From Clostridiales bacterium (GTDB lineage: Bacteria > Bacillota > Clostridia > Peptostreptococcales > Acidaminobacteraceae): 64,000 nucleotides of DNA. The stretch lies in the NCBI GenBank assembly GCA_030446305.1, contig JASUSA010000009.1, positions 1-64,000 on the forward strand, in the 5' to 3' direction. The translations under genes and the position numbers were made by a program. The notes under the pieces were generated by a model. That model saw nothing but the letters and a program-made list of their open reading frames with translations. It had not been told where the DNA came from and searched no databases. How positions within the stretch are numbered: the stretch's first letter is position 1; every line of letters starts with the position of its first letter. This document shows, in pieces, positions 43,701 through 51,497 of the stretch.

Positions 43701-45416
43701 CAGATTCGAAATGTAGCGTATAAAAACGGCGGGACTAGATTTATTAAGCTGGCATTGAATGATTTAGAACCGCTGCGAAATCTGACACATCTTGAAGTGC
43801 TGAATATGGACGTTGCGATACCGAGTGTACTTGGCGATGCCAGTGCGGTCTATGCACTGAAAAACCTTAAGGTTTTGAACCTTACGAATTTTGGGTTAAC
43901 GGAGATCTCGGGCATTCGCAGTTTGGCGAAACTGACTGAACTATACCTTGGCAGCAACCGTATTGCCGATATTGAGCCCATCAGTGACATTGCAGGAGGA
44001 TTGACAAAACTCGTGCTCAATGATAACCCGATAAACAACAAGGACACCGCCGGCTATTATCATAAAACTGAAAAAGACTTTACGGTCGACAATGTAGCTT
44101 ACGAAGTTTGGGCTATTCGGACAGTCAATCATACGGGAAATAGCGATACGAACGTAAAGAAACCTATTAGTGAAAATCCGCTGTTACAGCAATCAGATGA
44201 CAGTCAGCAGTTATCACCTCAAGATGCGGCGAAAATAGATGTAAGCAAAGACTTCGTGAGCAGGTCGGGTAATCGCGCCAATGCCGATTTGTCCGGCTTA
44301 GATTTGACACAGACACTGGCACGCATTGCAGGGAATGCTGTTCCAAGAGACGGAGGTACTGTGACGCTTAGCCCTATCACACGAGGAGAAGATAAACTCA
44401 TCCTGAACATACCGGCTGATGAAGATATTAAAATGCTTGCGATCACGCTGCCAAAACTGACAGGCGCATTTGAACAGGTTGATCGCGTCAGCATTGAATC
44501 TGCCGTAGCATCCTTTGAAATTCAAAAGGATACCTTTGGCACACTTGGCAACGACGGCATTAAGCTCAGCGCTGAAAAGCTGGATCGAGAATCACTGCCG
44601 GCAAACTTAAAGGCTTATCTGCCGGCAGATGTCGAATCGATTATTGACCTGAATGCATATGTGAACGATCAAAAGGTTTCCAACTTTAATGTGCCAATTG
44701 AAGTGTCTGTGCCCTATATATTAAAAGCGGGTGAAGACCCGGAAAAGGTGTCCGTTTATCTGTTGAATGACAGCGGTGAAATCGAAAAAGTGGCAGGTAC
44801 GTACAATGCAGCAACTGGAAAGATCACCGTCAAGCGAAACCATTTTAGCAGATACTTCATTCGCGAGTCGGATGATTCTTTCTCGGATATTCAAACGAAC
44901 TGGGCGAAACAAGCCATAGAGGTGCTTGCTGGAAAAGGCATAATCGGTGGTAAAGGCAATGGCATGTTTGATCCAAACGGCATTGCCACGAGAGCCGAGT
45001 TTGCAGCAATCGTAGCAAAAGTACTCATGCTTGAACCGGTAGAGGCGCATATTATATTTGAGGATATCAATCCAAACAGTTGGTATGCAGAACCTGTAAA
45101 TGCGATGTATCAAGCTGGAATTGTCGGTGGTGTTGCGGTACATTCATTTGCGCCTGATCAAGCGCTTACAAGAGAAGAAGCGGCGGTAATGCTGAATCAT
45201 ACGCTGGACTATTTAGGGACAGCGCCATTGGACGATAGTGAAGGAAAGATATTTTCCGATGAAGATCAAATAGCCGATTGGGCAAAAGATAGCGTTAAAC
45301 GTATTTCAGACCAGAAAATAATGAATGGCTATCCGTCGGGTGAATTTATGCCTAAAAAGTTTTTGATAAGATCCGAAATGGCACAACTGATTTATCAAAT
45401 CTATTTTGAAAAGTAG
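40710..45416 (+). CDS. Giant S-layer-anchored surface protein (GLUG, Fn3, PKD, LRR-like, SLH)
   Basis: 1,568-residue exported wall protein. A long polar N-region precedes the signal helix (YMAVLLAIMLILSHF, cleavage near LAYA-ASV, about residue 57). Then a repeat of the InlB-B type (65-135), GLUG repeats (150-480; for example IGGLVGLNT, LGGLIGNNNGSISNCYATGD), a fibronectin III domain (about 515-605), PKD domains (615-815; YTWDFGDSVVSQGEQVHHTY), an atrophied Ig-like domain (825-925), a leucine-rich section (930-1100; NLKVLNLTNFGLTEISGIRS) and three SLH domains (1390-1568; FSDIQTNWAKQAIEVL, FEDINPNSWYAEPVNAM, FSDEDQIADWAKDSVKR). Adhesion or binding to polymers is the likely role. Confidence 0.92.
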   Translation: MGNTSKNQRNHVIIEGEIKDHKYCAFGHISRSRYMAVLLAIMLILSHFNSYDGLAYAASVVRLDVYANPSYGGTATAKTGESTVTAYYNVGDAPTVSAKANEGYLFVRWRNGSGETLSTAETYSFKISTDMSMTAEFKKSVNVVFSGGSGTSKDPYQIDNAEDLSMVAQYPGMYFKQTSNIDLKDVSAMTSIGKASTLFSGVYDGNGKIIKNLTMNRPDEYNVGLFNIDANGVVKNLKIIDANIKATGTAGILAGINLGKITDCDVEGSVVVTHNNQGAGLLAGENRNLILNCSAKGSVTGKNQIGGLVGLNTSAFESTGRIENSYADATVTSQNCGGGLTGANESGEYSTYPFTGNVQRSAEIVSSFAKGNVGGGWQLGGLIGNNNGSISNCYATGDVTGSADGEIMGGFVAYNGGSIINSYATGHVEGLADTGGFAGINSGGTITQCYYNRITTGKSDTGKGEAKETEAMIEQSTYASWSFTDIWTKQSSTYPYLSWQTANFPIAPVVTGTPVLKVDSVGSHQTALSWSTVDNASAYRLYRGESAGNYSDTYTLDVVNFTTNAAVTFTTGAIQYVVSGLDNNKAYYFAVRAKSDNGDSSYSNEVSAMPHEKVSGTSLTASFSMIPSGESTVGTAITLDASLSKAADTDTIVLYTWDFGDSVVSQGEQVHHTYAAAGTFTVTLTVTDDKGNKAHTSQELVIKAPNHAPNADAGGPYVLYEHGKCILDASQSSDMDHMSGDAIVQYSWDLNEDGYDEITSTEPTYELTWDNLLHFLPNPEFTDKSTGLPVHHLALSVTDREGTKGNATANLVIYAVGDGGNINEDDKAVQTDTTMLEIATHLAAGDTTNYVTQNFTVPLAGANGTTIAWTENSNYVAIDSATGQVTITRPTTTGWEAATVSATVSKGSVSDGKHFLLYIPKAGSDLTPVIISDVNLKTILLASEINANHDNEISKEEAMATAYIVTNSVNMDSEWIDEPVVIESFEGLEAFENLKGIQIRNVAYKNGGTRFIKLALNDLEPLRNLTHLEVLNMDVAIPSVLGDASAVYALKNLKVLNLTNFGLTEISGIRSLAKLTELYLGSNRIADIEPISDIAGGLTKLVLNDNPINNKDTAGYYHKTEKDFTVDNVAYEVWAIRTVNHTGNSDTNVKKPISENPLLQQSDDSQQLSPQDAAKIDVSKDFVSRSGNRANADLSGLDLTQTLARIAGNAVPRDGGTVTLSPITRGEDKLILNIPADEDIKMLAITLPKLTGAFEQVDRVSIESAVASFEIQKDTFGTLGNDGIKLSAEKLDRESLPANLKAYLPADVESIIDLNAYVNDQKVSNFNVPIEVSVPYILKAGEDPEKVSVYLLNDSGEIEKVAGTYNAATGKITVKRNHFSRYFIRESDDSFSDIQTNWAKQAIEVLAGKGIIGGKGNGMFDPNGIATRAEFAAIVAKVLMLEPVEAHIIFEDINPNSWYAEPVNAMYQAGIVGGVAVHSFAPDQALTREEAAVMLNHTLDYLGTAPLDDSEGKIFSDEDQIADWAKDSVKRISDQKIMNGYPSGEFMPKKFLIRSEMAQLIYQIYFEK

Positions 45417-45622
45417 TGATACAGGGAAATGACATAGTAGCCTTTCTTAGGATAACAATGATCCACTGCCAAAATACGTTAAATGCGTGACGGGAATGTG
45501 CAAATCATATTGTGGTGAACAGACTCAAATTGAATGCTGCAATTGTCTCATCTCTGCATGAAAGTTTGAACTAAAACCTGAAATGAAAATAAATAAAAAG
45601 CGCAAGCATGGCTGTATTATAT

Positions 45623-45665
45623 AAAAAGTGAGGGCCCTCATACGAAGGCACCTCACTTTTTGTTG
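45623..45665. terminator. Bidirectional terminator between convergent genes
   Basis: AAAAAGTGAGG (45623-45633) pairs with CCTCACTTTTT (45651-45661), giving U-tracts on both strands. It separates the surface protein and the hydroxyacid dehydrogenase. The remaining gap from 45417 to 45761 contains no gene. Confidence 0.9.
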
Positions 45666-45761
45666 TAATTGCTGCAAAAGCGGTATATTAATCAATGTTT
45701 TATTGGTTAATCAGAATTTTAATATGCTTAGCGAAAAGAGAACCATACGATGTTATTAAGA

Positions 45762-46745
45762 CTAACGTAAATCGTTTAAATAAGCGAATACATTGTCGTG
45801 TTCACCTTTCAGCGCATAAATGAGATTCATAACGGAGATATGATCGCAGTCGTGGATTGCTTCTTCCGAGTAGAAAGCGGCGTGCGGCGTGACAAAGATG
45901 CGCTCATGACCAATCAATGGATGTGTTTCTGGGTTGGGATCTTCAGATTTCAAGACATCCAGACCTGCATATGATAAATTGCCGTTTTCAATGGCTGTGA
46001 GCAATGCTGTCTCGTCAACGCTCTGTCCCCTGGAAACATTGATAAAAATAGCGGGATTTTCAAGGGCACTGAAATAGGCATCATTAAAGAAATCCGTGTT
46101 TTCTGCTGTGGCATTCATGTGATTGGAAATAATGGTCGCGTGTTTTTGAATATAGGCACTGTCGACAAGTTTTACATTCATTGCAGCAGCGACTGACTCA
46201 GGAAGATAGGGATCATAAGCAATGACATTCATACCGAAAGCCAGTGCGCGTTTAGCAACGGCTTGACCAATACGACCGAGACCGTAAATGGCAAGTGTAT
46301 GGGCGCTTAAGCGCTTGATAGGCTTGAAGGCTGCAAAATCCCACTGCTTTTCAATGCGTACAGCGTGATCATACAGAGGGAGTTTTCGAGCCAGTGTGAG
46401 TATTAGTGCCAGCGTATGATCTGCAACTTCTTGTGTACAGTACTCTTTAATACTGCTGACACGAATACCGTTTCGCGTAGCGGAATCAAGATCAATATTG
46501 GAAAAACCGGTACTGCCAATGGAAACCATTTTAAGTGATGGTGCAGCGGATAAAACATCATCGCCAATGGGAATAAAATAAGTGAGTAGACCGTCGACAC
46601 CGTCGAGATCTTGAATGAGTGTTTTTGAATCAATATAGGGCTTTATTGTAACCGATGCAGCTGGCAGGTGCTGCGCCAGCGCGTTTACGGCATATTCTGT
46701 TGAACCTTCAAGCAGTGCGGCATAACTGGTGATTAATACTTTCAT
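45762..46745 (-). CDS. D-2-hydroxyacid dehydrogenase family protein
   Basis: 327-residue NAD-dependent oxidoreductase that interconverts 2-oxo acids and D-2-hydroxy acids. Rossmann motif YGLGRIGQAVAKRALAFG, followed by AYDPY (Asp for NAD). Catalytic triad: Arg in NVSRGQSVDE, Glu in KSEDPNPETHP, His in TPHAAFYSEEA. The ATG at 46745 with AAGGAG seven bases upstream is preferred to the ATG at 46769. It diverges from the importer operon and may use the same 2-oxo acid that the aminotransferase at 53 kb produces. A 14-bp inverted repeat lies about 55 bases upstream. Confidence 0.88.
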   Translation of the reverse strand: MKVLITSYAALLEGSTEYAVNALAQHLPAASVTIKPYIDSKTLIQDLDGVDGLLTYFIPIGDDVLSAAPSLKMVSIGSTGFSNIDLDSATRNGIRVSSIKEYCTQEVADHTLALILTLARKLPLYDHAVRIEKQWDFAAFKPIKRLSAHTLAIYGLGRIGQAVAKRALAFGMNVIAYDPYLPESVAAAMNVKLVDSAYIQKHATIISNHMNATAENTDFFNDAYFSALENPAIFINVSRGQSVDETALLTAIENGNLSYAGLDVLKSEDPNPETHPLIGHERIFVTPHAAFYSEEAIHDCDHISVMNLIYALKGEHDNVFAYLNDLR

Positions 46746-46781
46746 GGTTAGCTCCTTCCGGGTGTTCATTTGACATATGTG

Positions 46782-46836
46782 TTGATATACAATATACTAT
46801 AACATAAATATATAATATATAGTATATTTATGTTAT
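46782..46836. promoter_or_regulatory. AT-rich inverted repeat upstream of hydroxyacid dehydrogenase
   Basis: ATAACATAAATATA (46799-46812) and TATATTTATGTTAT (46823-46836) are perfect 14-base arms around 10 bases. TTGATATACAA (46782-46792), a near-palindrome, overlaps on the gene side. Either could be an operator for the GntR-type protein at 51 kb; the first may also form a hairpin. Confidence 0.5.
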
Positions 46837-46926
46837 GCGTCTATTTAACAGGCACTTTAGTCTATACAGTGGTTTAAAACTAAGGTGACAGCGTCCGGTA
46901 TATAGGTCGGCGCGGTAAGTATCCAT

Positions 46927-47026
46927 TAGCCCAAGCTGTTTCATACAGTGGGCTATTCTAGATTTTCAGACTCACTTCTGAGTCTTAATGCACGAAGCGT
47001 TTCTTCTTGAGATGGCAATCATCTCA
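46927..47026. other. Three consecutive hairpins in 528-base intergenic gap
   Basis: TAGCCCA-AG-CTGT pairs with ACAGTGGGCTA (46927-46955); AGACTCA pairs with TGAGTCT around CTTC (46968-46985); TGAGATG pairs with CATCTCA around GCAAT (47008-47026). The cluster lies in the gap between divergent genes (46746-47273). It fits no riboswitch class I recognise. It may be a small structured RNA or the leader of the importer operon. The stretch 47027-47260 shows no gene. Confidence 0.4.
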
Positions 47027-47273
47027 TTCTGCACAAAACATATAATCTTTAACTGTAGAAACCTAAAAATTAAATATGGCCAATCAAAAACACCTTCCAT
47101 TGGTAAAATACAATTATGAGATGTAAATATATGACATTTTTGTTTTTCTTAAGGTGTATTCGTTGTATGTTTATGTTGCTTTAATAGAAAAAGTATTGCA
47201 GAAAAGCACTTGATCATCATGGTTGGCCAAGATTTTAGGTATGTGCTTAAATAGACAAACTAGGAGGCATAAG

Positions 47274-48389
47274 ATGGTCTATTTTGAAAATGTTGAAAAG
47301 CGATATCCCGATGGGACATTGGCCGTTGACGGCTTAAATTTAGAAATACAATCGGGTGAGTTTGTGGTTCTGATCGGACCGAGCGGCTGTGGTAAAACCA
47401 CAAGCTTAAAAATGATTAACCGGCTGGAGGAATGCACAGGCGGTAAAATTTACGTCAACGGCAAAGATATCATGACGCTGAATCCCGTTAAATTGAGGCG
47501 GCAGATTGGTTATGTCATTCAAGAACGCGGTTTGATGCCGCATCATACGGTTGCCGAGAATATCGCCACTGTGCCGCTCTTGCTTGGATGGCCCAAAAAG
47601 AAAATTGATGCACGTGTAGACGAATTACTCGACATGGCAGGGCTTCCAAAAGAAAAGTATAAATATAGATTGCCCGCGCAGATGAGTGGTGGGCAGCAAC
47701 AGCGGATTGGCGTGCTTAGAGCGTTGGCGTCCGATCCAGAAGTTGTTTTGATGGATGAGCCCTTTGGTGCACTAGACCCAATAAGCCGTGACAACTTACA
47801 AAACGAGCTTTTGACAATCCATAAAAAGCTTAAGAAAACCATTATTTTTGTAACCCATGATATCAGTGAAGCCTTAAAACTGGCAGACCGAATCGTCCTC
47901 ATGAGACGTGGCAAAATTGAACAGATTGGGACACCGGAGGAACTACTGAATAATCCTGCAACAAAATTTGTTGAAGAATTTATTGGAAGTGACCAACTTT
48001 CACAAATATCTGGGGAGGCATCGGTAACGGCACTTCTTGAAGATGTCATTATGGAAGTGAATTTAAAAGCGGCGATTTCAGACGTTTTGGAAGATATGCA
48101 GGATAGAGATGTTAAGTCGGCGCAAGTAACAGATGCCAAAGGGAAATGGCATGGGTCGGTGTATTTATCAACACTTAAAAAGGCGCAGCGCGAAGGCAAA
48201 AAACTCGTGAAAGAAACGTTGAGCGTCAACCGTAAACTCTATGTCGAAGATGGTAATTTGAAAGATGCGGCAGAAATGTTGGTTGATATGGAAGCGCCAA
48301 TCCCAATTATCAACAGTGACAACGAACTGCAAGGCATCGTCACTGAAAAGGGCATGGCAAAATACACCATCAATAAACTCATTAAATAA
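47274..48389 (+). CDS. Glycine betaine/quaternary amine ABC transporter ATPase with CBS domains
   Basis: 371-residue ATPase of the OpuA/ProV/OpuC group. Walker A GPSGCGKTT at about 36-44, signature MSGGQQQRIG, Walker B VVLMDEPFGALDP, VTHDIS. Tandem CBS modules occupy about 255-370; in OpuA-type importers these sense ionic strength or nucleotides. AGGAGG six bases before the ATG at 47274 decides the start against an ATG at 47223. A 179-base gap separates it from the permease gene, unusual because such genes normally overlap. Confidence 0.92.
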   Translation: MVYFENVEKRYPDGTLAVDGLNLEIQSGEFVVLIGPSGCGKTTSLKMINRLEECTGGKIYVNGKDIMTLNPVKLRRQIGYVIQERGLMPHHTVAENIATVPLLLGWPKKKIDARVDELLDMAGLPKEKYKYRLPAQMSGGQQQRIGVLRALASDPEVVLMDEPFGALDPISRDNLQNELLTIHKKLKKTIIFVTHDISEALKLADRIVLMRRGKIEQIGTPEELLNNPATKFVEEFIGSDQLSQISGEASVTALLEDVIMEVNLKAAISDVLEDMQDRDVKSAQVTDAKGKWHGSVYLSTLKKAQREGKKLVKETLSVNRKLYVEDGNLKDAAEMLVDMEAPIPIINSDNELQGIVTEKGMAKYTINKLIK

Positions 48390-48392
48390 TCC

Positions 48393-48447
48393 AGAGCGCA
48401 ATCAGAGCGTAATTAAAGCACCATCAAAGCGCAATCAAAGCGCAATC
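48393..48447 (+). repeat. Five tandem copies of an 11-base unit
   Basis: AGAGCGCAATC, AGAGCGTAATT, AAAGCACCATC, AAAGCGCAATC, AAAGCGCAATC run without interruption from four bases after the ATPase stop. The 11-base period equals one helical turn. It splits an operon that is normally tightly packed. Confidence 0.9.
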
Positions 48448-48499
48448 CAAATAAAAATAATTGCGGATGATGATCAACATATCGTATGTATCAACATAT

Positions 48500-48507
48500 T
48501 GTATACA
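48500..48507. promoter_or_regulatory. Candidate GntR operator TGTATACA
   Basis: The 8-base palindrome TGTATACA, in context ATTGTATACATC, lies 62 bases before the permease gene. The same word is at 51265-51272 before gntR. FCD-type GntR proteins typically bind TTGTATACAA-like sites. Confidence 0.5.
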
Positions 48508-48568
48508 TCAAAATAAACGGATACCAATACATGAATGTATTACAACAAATGCTGGGAAGGAGTGGCCT

Positions 48569-49260
48569 ATGAACAATCCAGGTTTTATAGAAGCTTTTAT
48601 TGACTATGTTTCAAAGAACTACATGCGCATCTTAACGGCGACGGGTGAGCATATTTATATTTCATTGATTGCACTTGCAATTACGTTGGTAACGTGTACC
48701 CGCTGGGTATTTACTTGACGCGGAATGAAAAGATCGCACCTTATGTAATTTCAGTTGCCAATGTTTTTCAAACAATCCCAAGCTTGGCGCTTTTGGGATT
48801 TTTAATCTTCATATTTGGGATCGGCAACGACAATGCAATTTGTGCACTTGTTATGTATGCGATGCTGCCGGTACTCCAAAATACTTATACAGGCATTAAG
48901 AATGTCGACAAAGCCACTGTTCAAGCGGCAAAGGGCATGGGGATGACCAATTTTCAAATTTTAATGAAAGTGCAGATTCCACTGGCGCTTCCGGTTATTA
49001 TCAGCGGTGTCCGCGTCGCATCAGTATGGATAATTGGCACGGCAGCACTTGCGGCTGCCATTGGTGGAGGCGGACTTGGACGCCTTATATTCTCAGGGCT
49101 GTCACTGATCCGCGATGAAATTATTTTTGCAGGGGCACTGCCAGCAACGTTGCTGGCACTTTTAACAGACATGGTGCTTAAAAAGTTCCAAAAGTACACG
49201 ACACCTGAGGAACGCGCTAAACGCATTGCCAAAAAGATGAAGGTAAATTTCAACCACTAA
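48569..49260 (+). pseudogene. Quaternary amine ABC permease, frameshifted near 48690-48716
   Basis: Membrane subunit of the importer. The gene starts at ATG 48569 (AAGGAG six bases upstream) and reads 49 residues to ...LIALAITLVT, then runs out of frame to a stop at 48716-48718. The conserved continuation PLGIYLTRNEKIAPY and the BPD_transp_1 domain, with the EAA-like loop AAKGMGMTNFQILMKVQIPL, lie in the next frame (48694-49260). Family proteins read x-x-P-L-G-I without a break here, so one base is missing. Either a sequencing error or a real mutation that destroys transport. No slippery heptamer for programmed frameshifting is present. Otherwise intact, about 230 residues when joined. Confidence 0.85.
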
Positions 49261-49281
49261 TATAAAAACAAGGAGTTTAAC

Positions 49282-50184
49282 ATGAAAAAGAAATTGAGAA
49301 AATCGATGGTGCTATTGCTGGTGATGAGCCTGATGGTTTTAGCACTTGGGGGATGCAGTCAGAAGAAATCAGCAACGCTTAATATTGCTTCGCAAAACAT
49401 TAACGAAGTCGTGATCTTGGCGAATATGGCAAAATTGCTGGTAGAAGATCAAACGGATTACGAAACGACCATTAACACGGAATTTAACGGCTCATCTGTT
49501 TTGCATCAAGCGATGACACAAGGTGAAATCGACCTCTATCCAACTTGGACGGGGACACAGTTAACGGGTATTCTACGCTATGAAGGTGAAAACATGCCGC
49601 AGCGCGATACTTTCGAGTACGTCAAAAAAGGATTTGAAGATCAATTCAACATGACTTGGTCAGAACCATTTGGTTTTAACAACACGTATGTCTTCGTCGT
49701 TACAGAAGAAACCGCAGAAACATATGGATTGGAAAATTCATCACAATTGGCGCCGTATGCACCAGACTGGATTTTAGCCGGTGATGAAAACTTTGATACG
49801 AGACCGGATGCTTATCCGGGTTGGTCGGAAGCCTATGGCATCGAGTTTAAAGAAGTATTGCCAATGCAGTATGGCCTCGTTTATCGCGCTGTTAATGCAG
49901 GTGAAGTGGATGTTGCCGTTGCCTATGCAACCGATTCAAGAATTCAGGAAATGAACCTTAAAATTTTAGAGGACGACAAAGGATTCTTCCCTGACTACAG
50001 CGGTGCATATGTACTCAGCGAAAATGTTGTCAACAGTTACCCTGAAGTTATAGACATCGTGAATCAGCTTGGCGGTCTAATTGACAATGAACAAATGGTT
50101 GAGCTTAATTACCGTTATGATAATGGCGATGATCCGGCAGTGATTGCAAAAGACTTTTTACAGGAACACAATTTGATTAAATAA
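49282..50184 (+). CDS. Quaternary amine/betaine-type substrate-binding lipoprotein
   Basis: 300-residue binding protein of the OpuAC/ProX family. Lipoprotein signal with lipobox LALGGC and Cys25 as the lipidated residue. Then LNIASQNINEVVILANMAKL, DLYPTWTGTQLTGIL, and aromatic-rich parts (ADQ-type loop APDWILAGDENF; YPGWSEAYGIEFKE) that could provide the aromatic cage for a cationic ligand. It is intact although the adjacent permease is frameshifted. Ligands in the family include glycine betaine, choline, carnitine and ergothioneine; amino-acid-like ligands are possible. Last gene before a terminator. Confidence 0.9.
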   Translation: MKKKLRKSMVLLLVMSLMVLALGGCSQKKSATLNIASQNINEVVILANMAKLLVEDQTDYETTINTEFNGSSVLHQAMTQGEIDLYPTWTGTQLTGILRYEGENMPQRDTFEYVKKGFEDQFNMTWSEPFGFNNTYVFVVTEETAETYGLENSSQLAPYAPDWILAGDENFDTRPDAYPGWSEAYGIEFKEVLPMQYGLVYRAVNAGEVDVAVAYATDSRIQEMNLKILEDDKGFFPDYSGAYVLSENVVNSYPEVIDIVNQLGGLIDNEQMVELNYRYDNGDDPAVIAKDFLQEHNLIK

Positions 50185-50302
50185 GCCGAATCAGCATTTA
50201 AATGATGCAAAATAAATGAAGCAAAATGCTCGCATAAAAATTAAATTCAGCGTACAGAAACTAGATTATGGTGAAAGACGCTGTATCGAATGACTAAAAC
50301 TA

Positions 50303-50338
50303 AAAATGGAGACAGCCTTGGCTGTCTCCATTTAAAAC
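50303..50338 (+). terminator. Strong terminator after importer operon
   Basis: AAATGGAGACAGCC and GGCTGTCTCCATTT are perfect 14-base arms around a very short loop (effectively 4 bases), with A and T runs on both sides, so it may work in both directions. The rest of the gap 50185-50579 holds only repeats. Confidence 0.92.
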
Positions 50339-50519
50339 CTATTTTAGGGAATTGCTTCATTATATTTTGTCACCCCTTCATTCCCCTTCATGACAAGCTG
50401 TTGCATTTTCGTCTTATGAAATAATACAGGCTGTCGATAAAGGATAAAAATATAAATGGTGCCATTTCGCATTCGTAAACATTTGAGGCAATCGTAGCAG
50501 TGATGAAGTTTAGTGAACC

Positions 50520-50582
50520 GTGAATAGTAGGTAGCGAACAGTGAATAGAGAATAATGGATCGTGAATAGTAGATGGATACTA
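50520..50582 (+). repeat. Three tandem 21-base units with GTGAATAG core
   Basis: GTGAATAG occurs at 50520, 50541 and 50562, exactly 21 bases apart (two helical turns); the intervening bases are partly conserved. The block ends at the 3' end of gntR (stop at 50580-50582). Confidence 0.8.
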
Positions 50583-51227
50583 TAAAAGATCTATATAATC
50601 CGTTGCCCAGTGAACATCGCGAATATAATTTTCGATGCCATCTGCATCTTTATTTTCAAAGCATTCGATAATATGATGATGTTCATCGTTTGTTTGAAAA
50701 AGGATTTGTTGGTACTGTTTTGTATTAACCTTTTGCTGATTGTAAGTGATGGGAATATAGCGATAGCGCAATGACTGTATCGTCTCGATAAGCGGTGTGT
50801 TTTGACAGCGATTGATGTAGATATCGTGAAAATCCTGCTGCAGATCTAAATAGCGTTCAAAATTGCTGAATTCAATAGCAACATTAATATTAGCCGCGAT
50901 CTCCTTCATTTTTACAATTTCCTGACCTGCCATATACGGCATTGCAAGCTTGGCGGCAAAAGCGTCGAGATTGCCCATCAGTGCATAATATTCGAGCATA
51001 TCTTCAGCTGTGACTTCGCGCACGTAGAAGCCTTTGCGTGGAATGAAATCGATGATGTGATCGGTTGCCAGCATAATAAGTGCTTCACGCGCAGGTGTGC
51101 GGCTGATTTCAAGATCTTTGCATATTCTGGGTTCGTTTAGCTTTTCGTTTGGTCGCAATTCACCGGATTTGATCTTTTCGTTGATATATGAGCACACGTG
51201 GTCGCGCAGAGATTTGATTTGTGACAT
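50580..51227 (-). CDS. GntR/FadR (FCD)-family transcriptional regulator
   Basis: 215-residue repressor or activator. N-terminal winged helix (LRDHVCSYINEKIKSGELRP; ICKDLEISRTPAREALIML), C-terminal FCD ligand domain with metal-type His and Asp residues (DLQQDFHDIYINRC). Upstream sequence could extend the frame, but ATG 51227 has GGAGG ten bases upstream and gives the standard length. It diverges from the TPP enzyme, aminotransferase and aldehyde dehydrogenase genes and is their likely regulator, with the importer. The effector is probably a 2-oxo or carboxylic acid of the pathway. Confidence 0.92.
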   Translation of the reverse strand: MSQIKSLRDHVCSYINEKIKSGELRPNEKLNEPRICKDLEISRTPAREALIMLATDHIIDFIPRKGFYVREVTAEDMLEYYALMGNLDAFAAKLAMPYMAGQEIVKMKEIAANINVAIEFSNFERYLDLQQDFHDIYINRCQNTPLIETIQSLRYRYIPITYNQQKVNTKQYQQILFQTNDEHHHIIECFENKDADGIENYIRDVHWATDYIDLL

Positions 51228-51264
51228 GAAATGCCTCCAAGCATTGGGAATAAAATGATGAAAA

Positions 51265-51334
51265 TGTATACAAAATAGAAAGTAATAGAATATATTGGAA
51301 AATAAAAATATACAAAATATATTTGTATATTTTT
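51265..51334. promoter_or_regulatory. Candidate GntR operators in divergent promoter region
   Basis: TGTATACA (51265-51272) lies 38 bases upstream of gntR. A second element, AAAAATATACAAA (51304-51316) and TTTGTATATTTTT (51322-51334), is a perfect 13-base inverted repeat with a 5-base spacer. Both contain the TATACA/TGTATA half-site. This very AT-rich region (51228-51497) separates the divergent genes. Confidence 0.55.
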
Positions 51335-51497
51335 TAAAACGATATATAAATATATAATATATTATTTGTTTTGGTTTTTCAATTATTGTTTTTATTGAAT
51401 ACGAAATGAAATCGAAAATGACAAGCGCCATTTAATCATACAATGAAATGGCTTGTTTTGCACGAAGAATCTAACGCATAATGGATGGAGGTTATGT

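Noticed and set aside
46860-47273. Known riboswitch or T-box before the importer
   Set aside because: I could not match the conserved core of glycine, SAM, guanidine, lysine or T-box elements; recorded only as three hairpins.
47543-48229. 228-residue minus-strand frame inside the importer ATPase gene
   Set aside because: Antisense to a strongly conserved gene; Ser-rich composition, no signals.
48680-48718. Programmed ribosomal frameshift in the permease
   Set aside because: No slippery heptamer and no downstream pseudoknot are visible, and homologues do not use one; error or mutation is simpler.
48393-50582. CRISPR array
   Set aside because: The 11- and 21-base units are contiguous and lack unique spacers of normal length; no cas genes.
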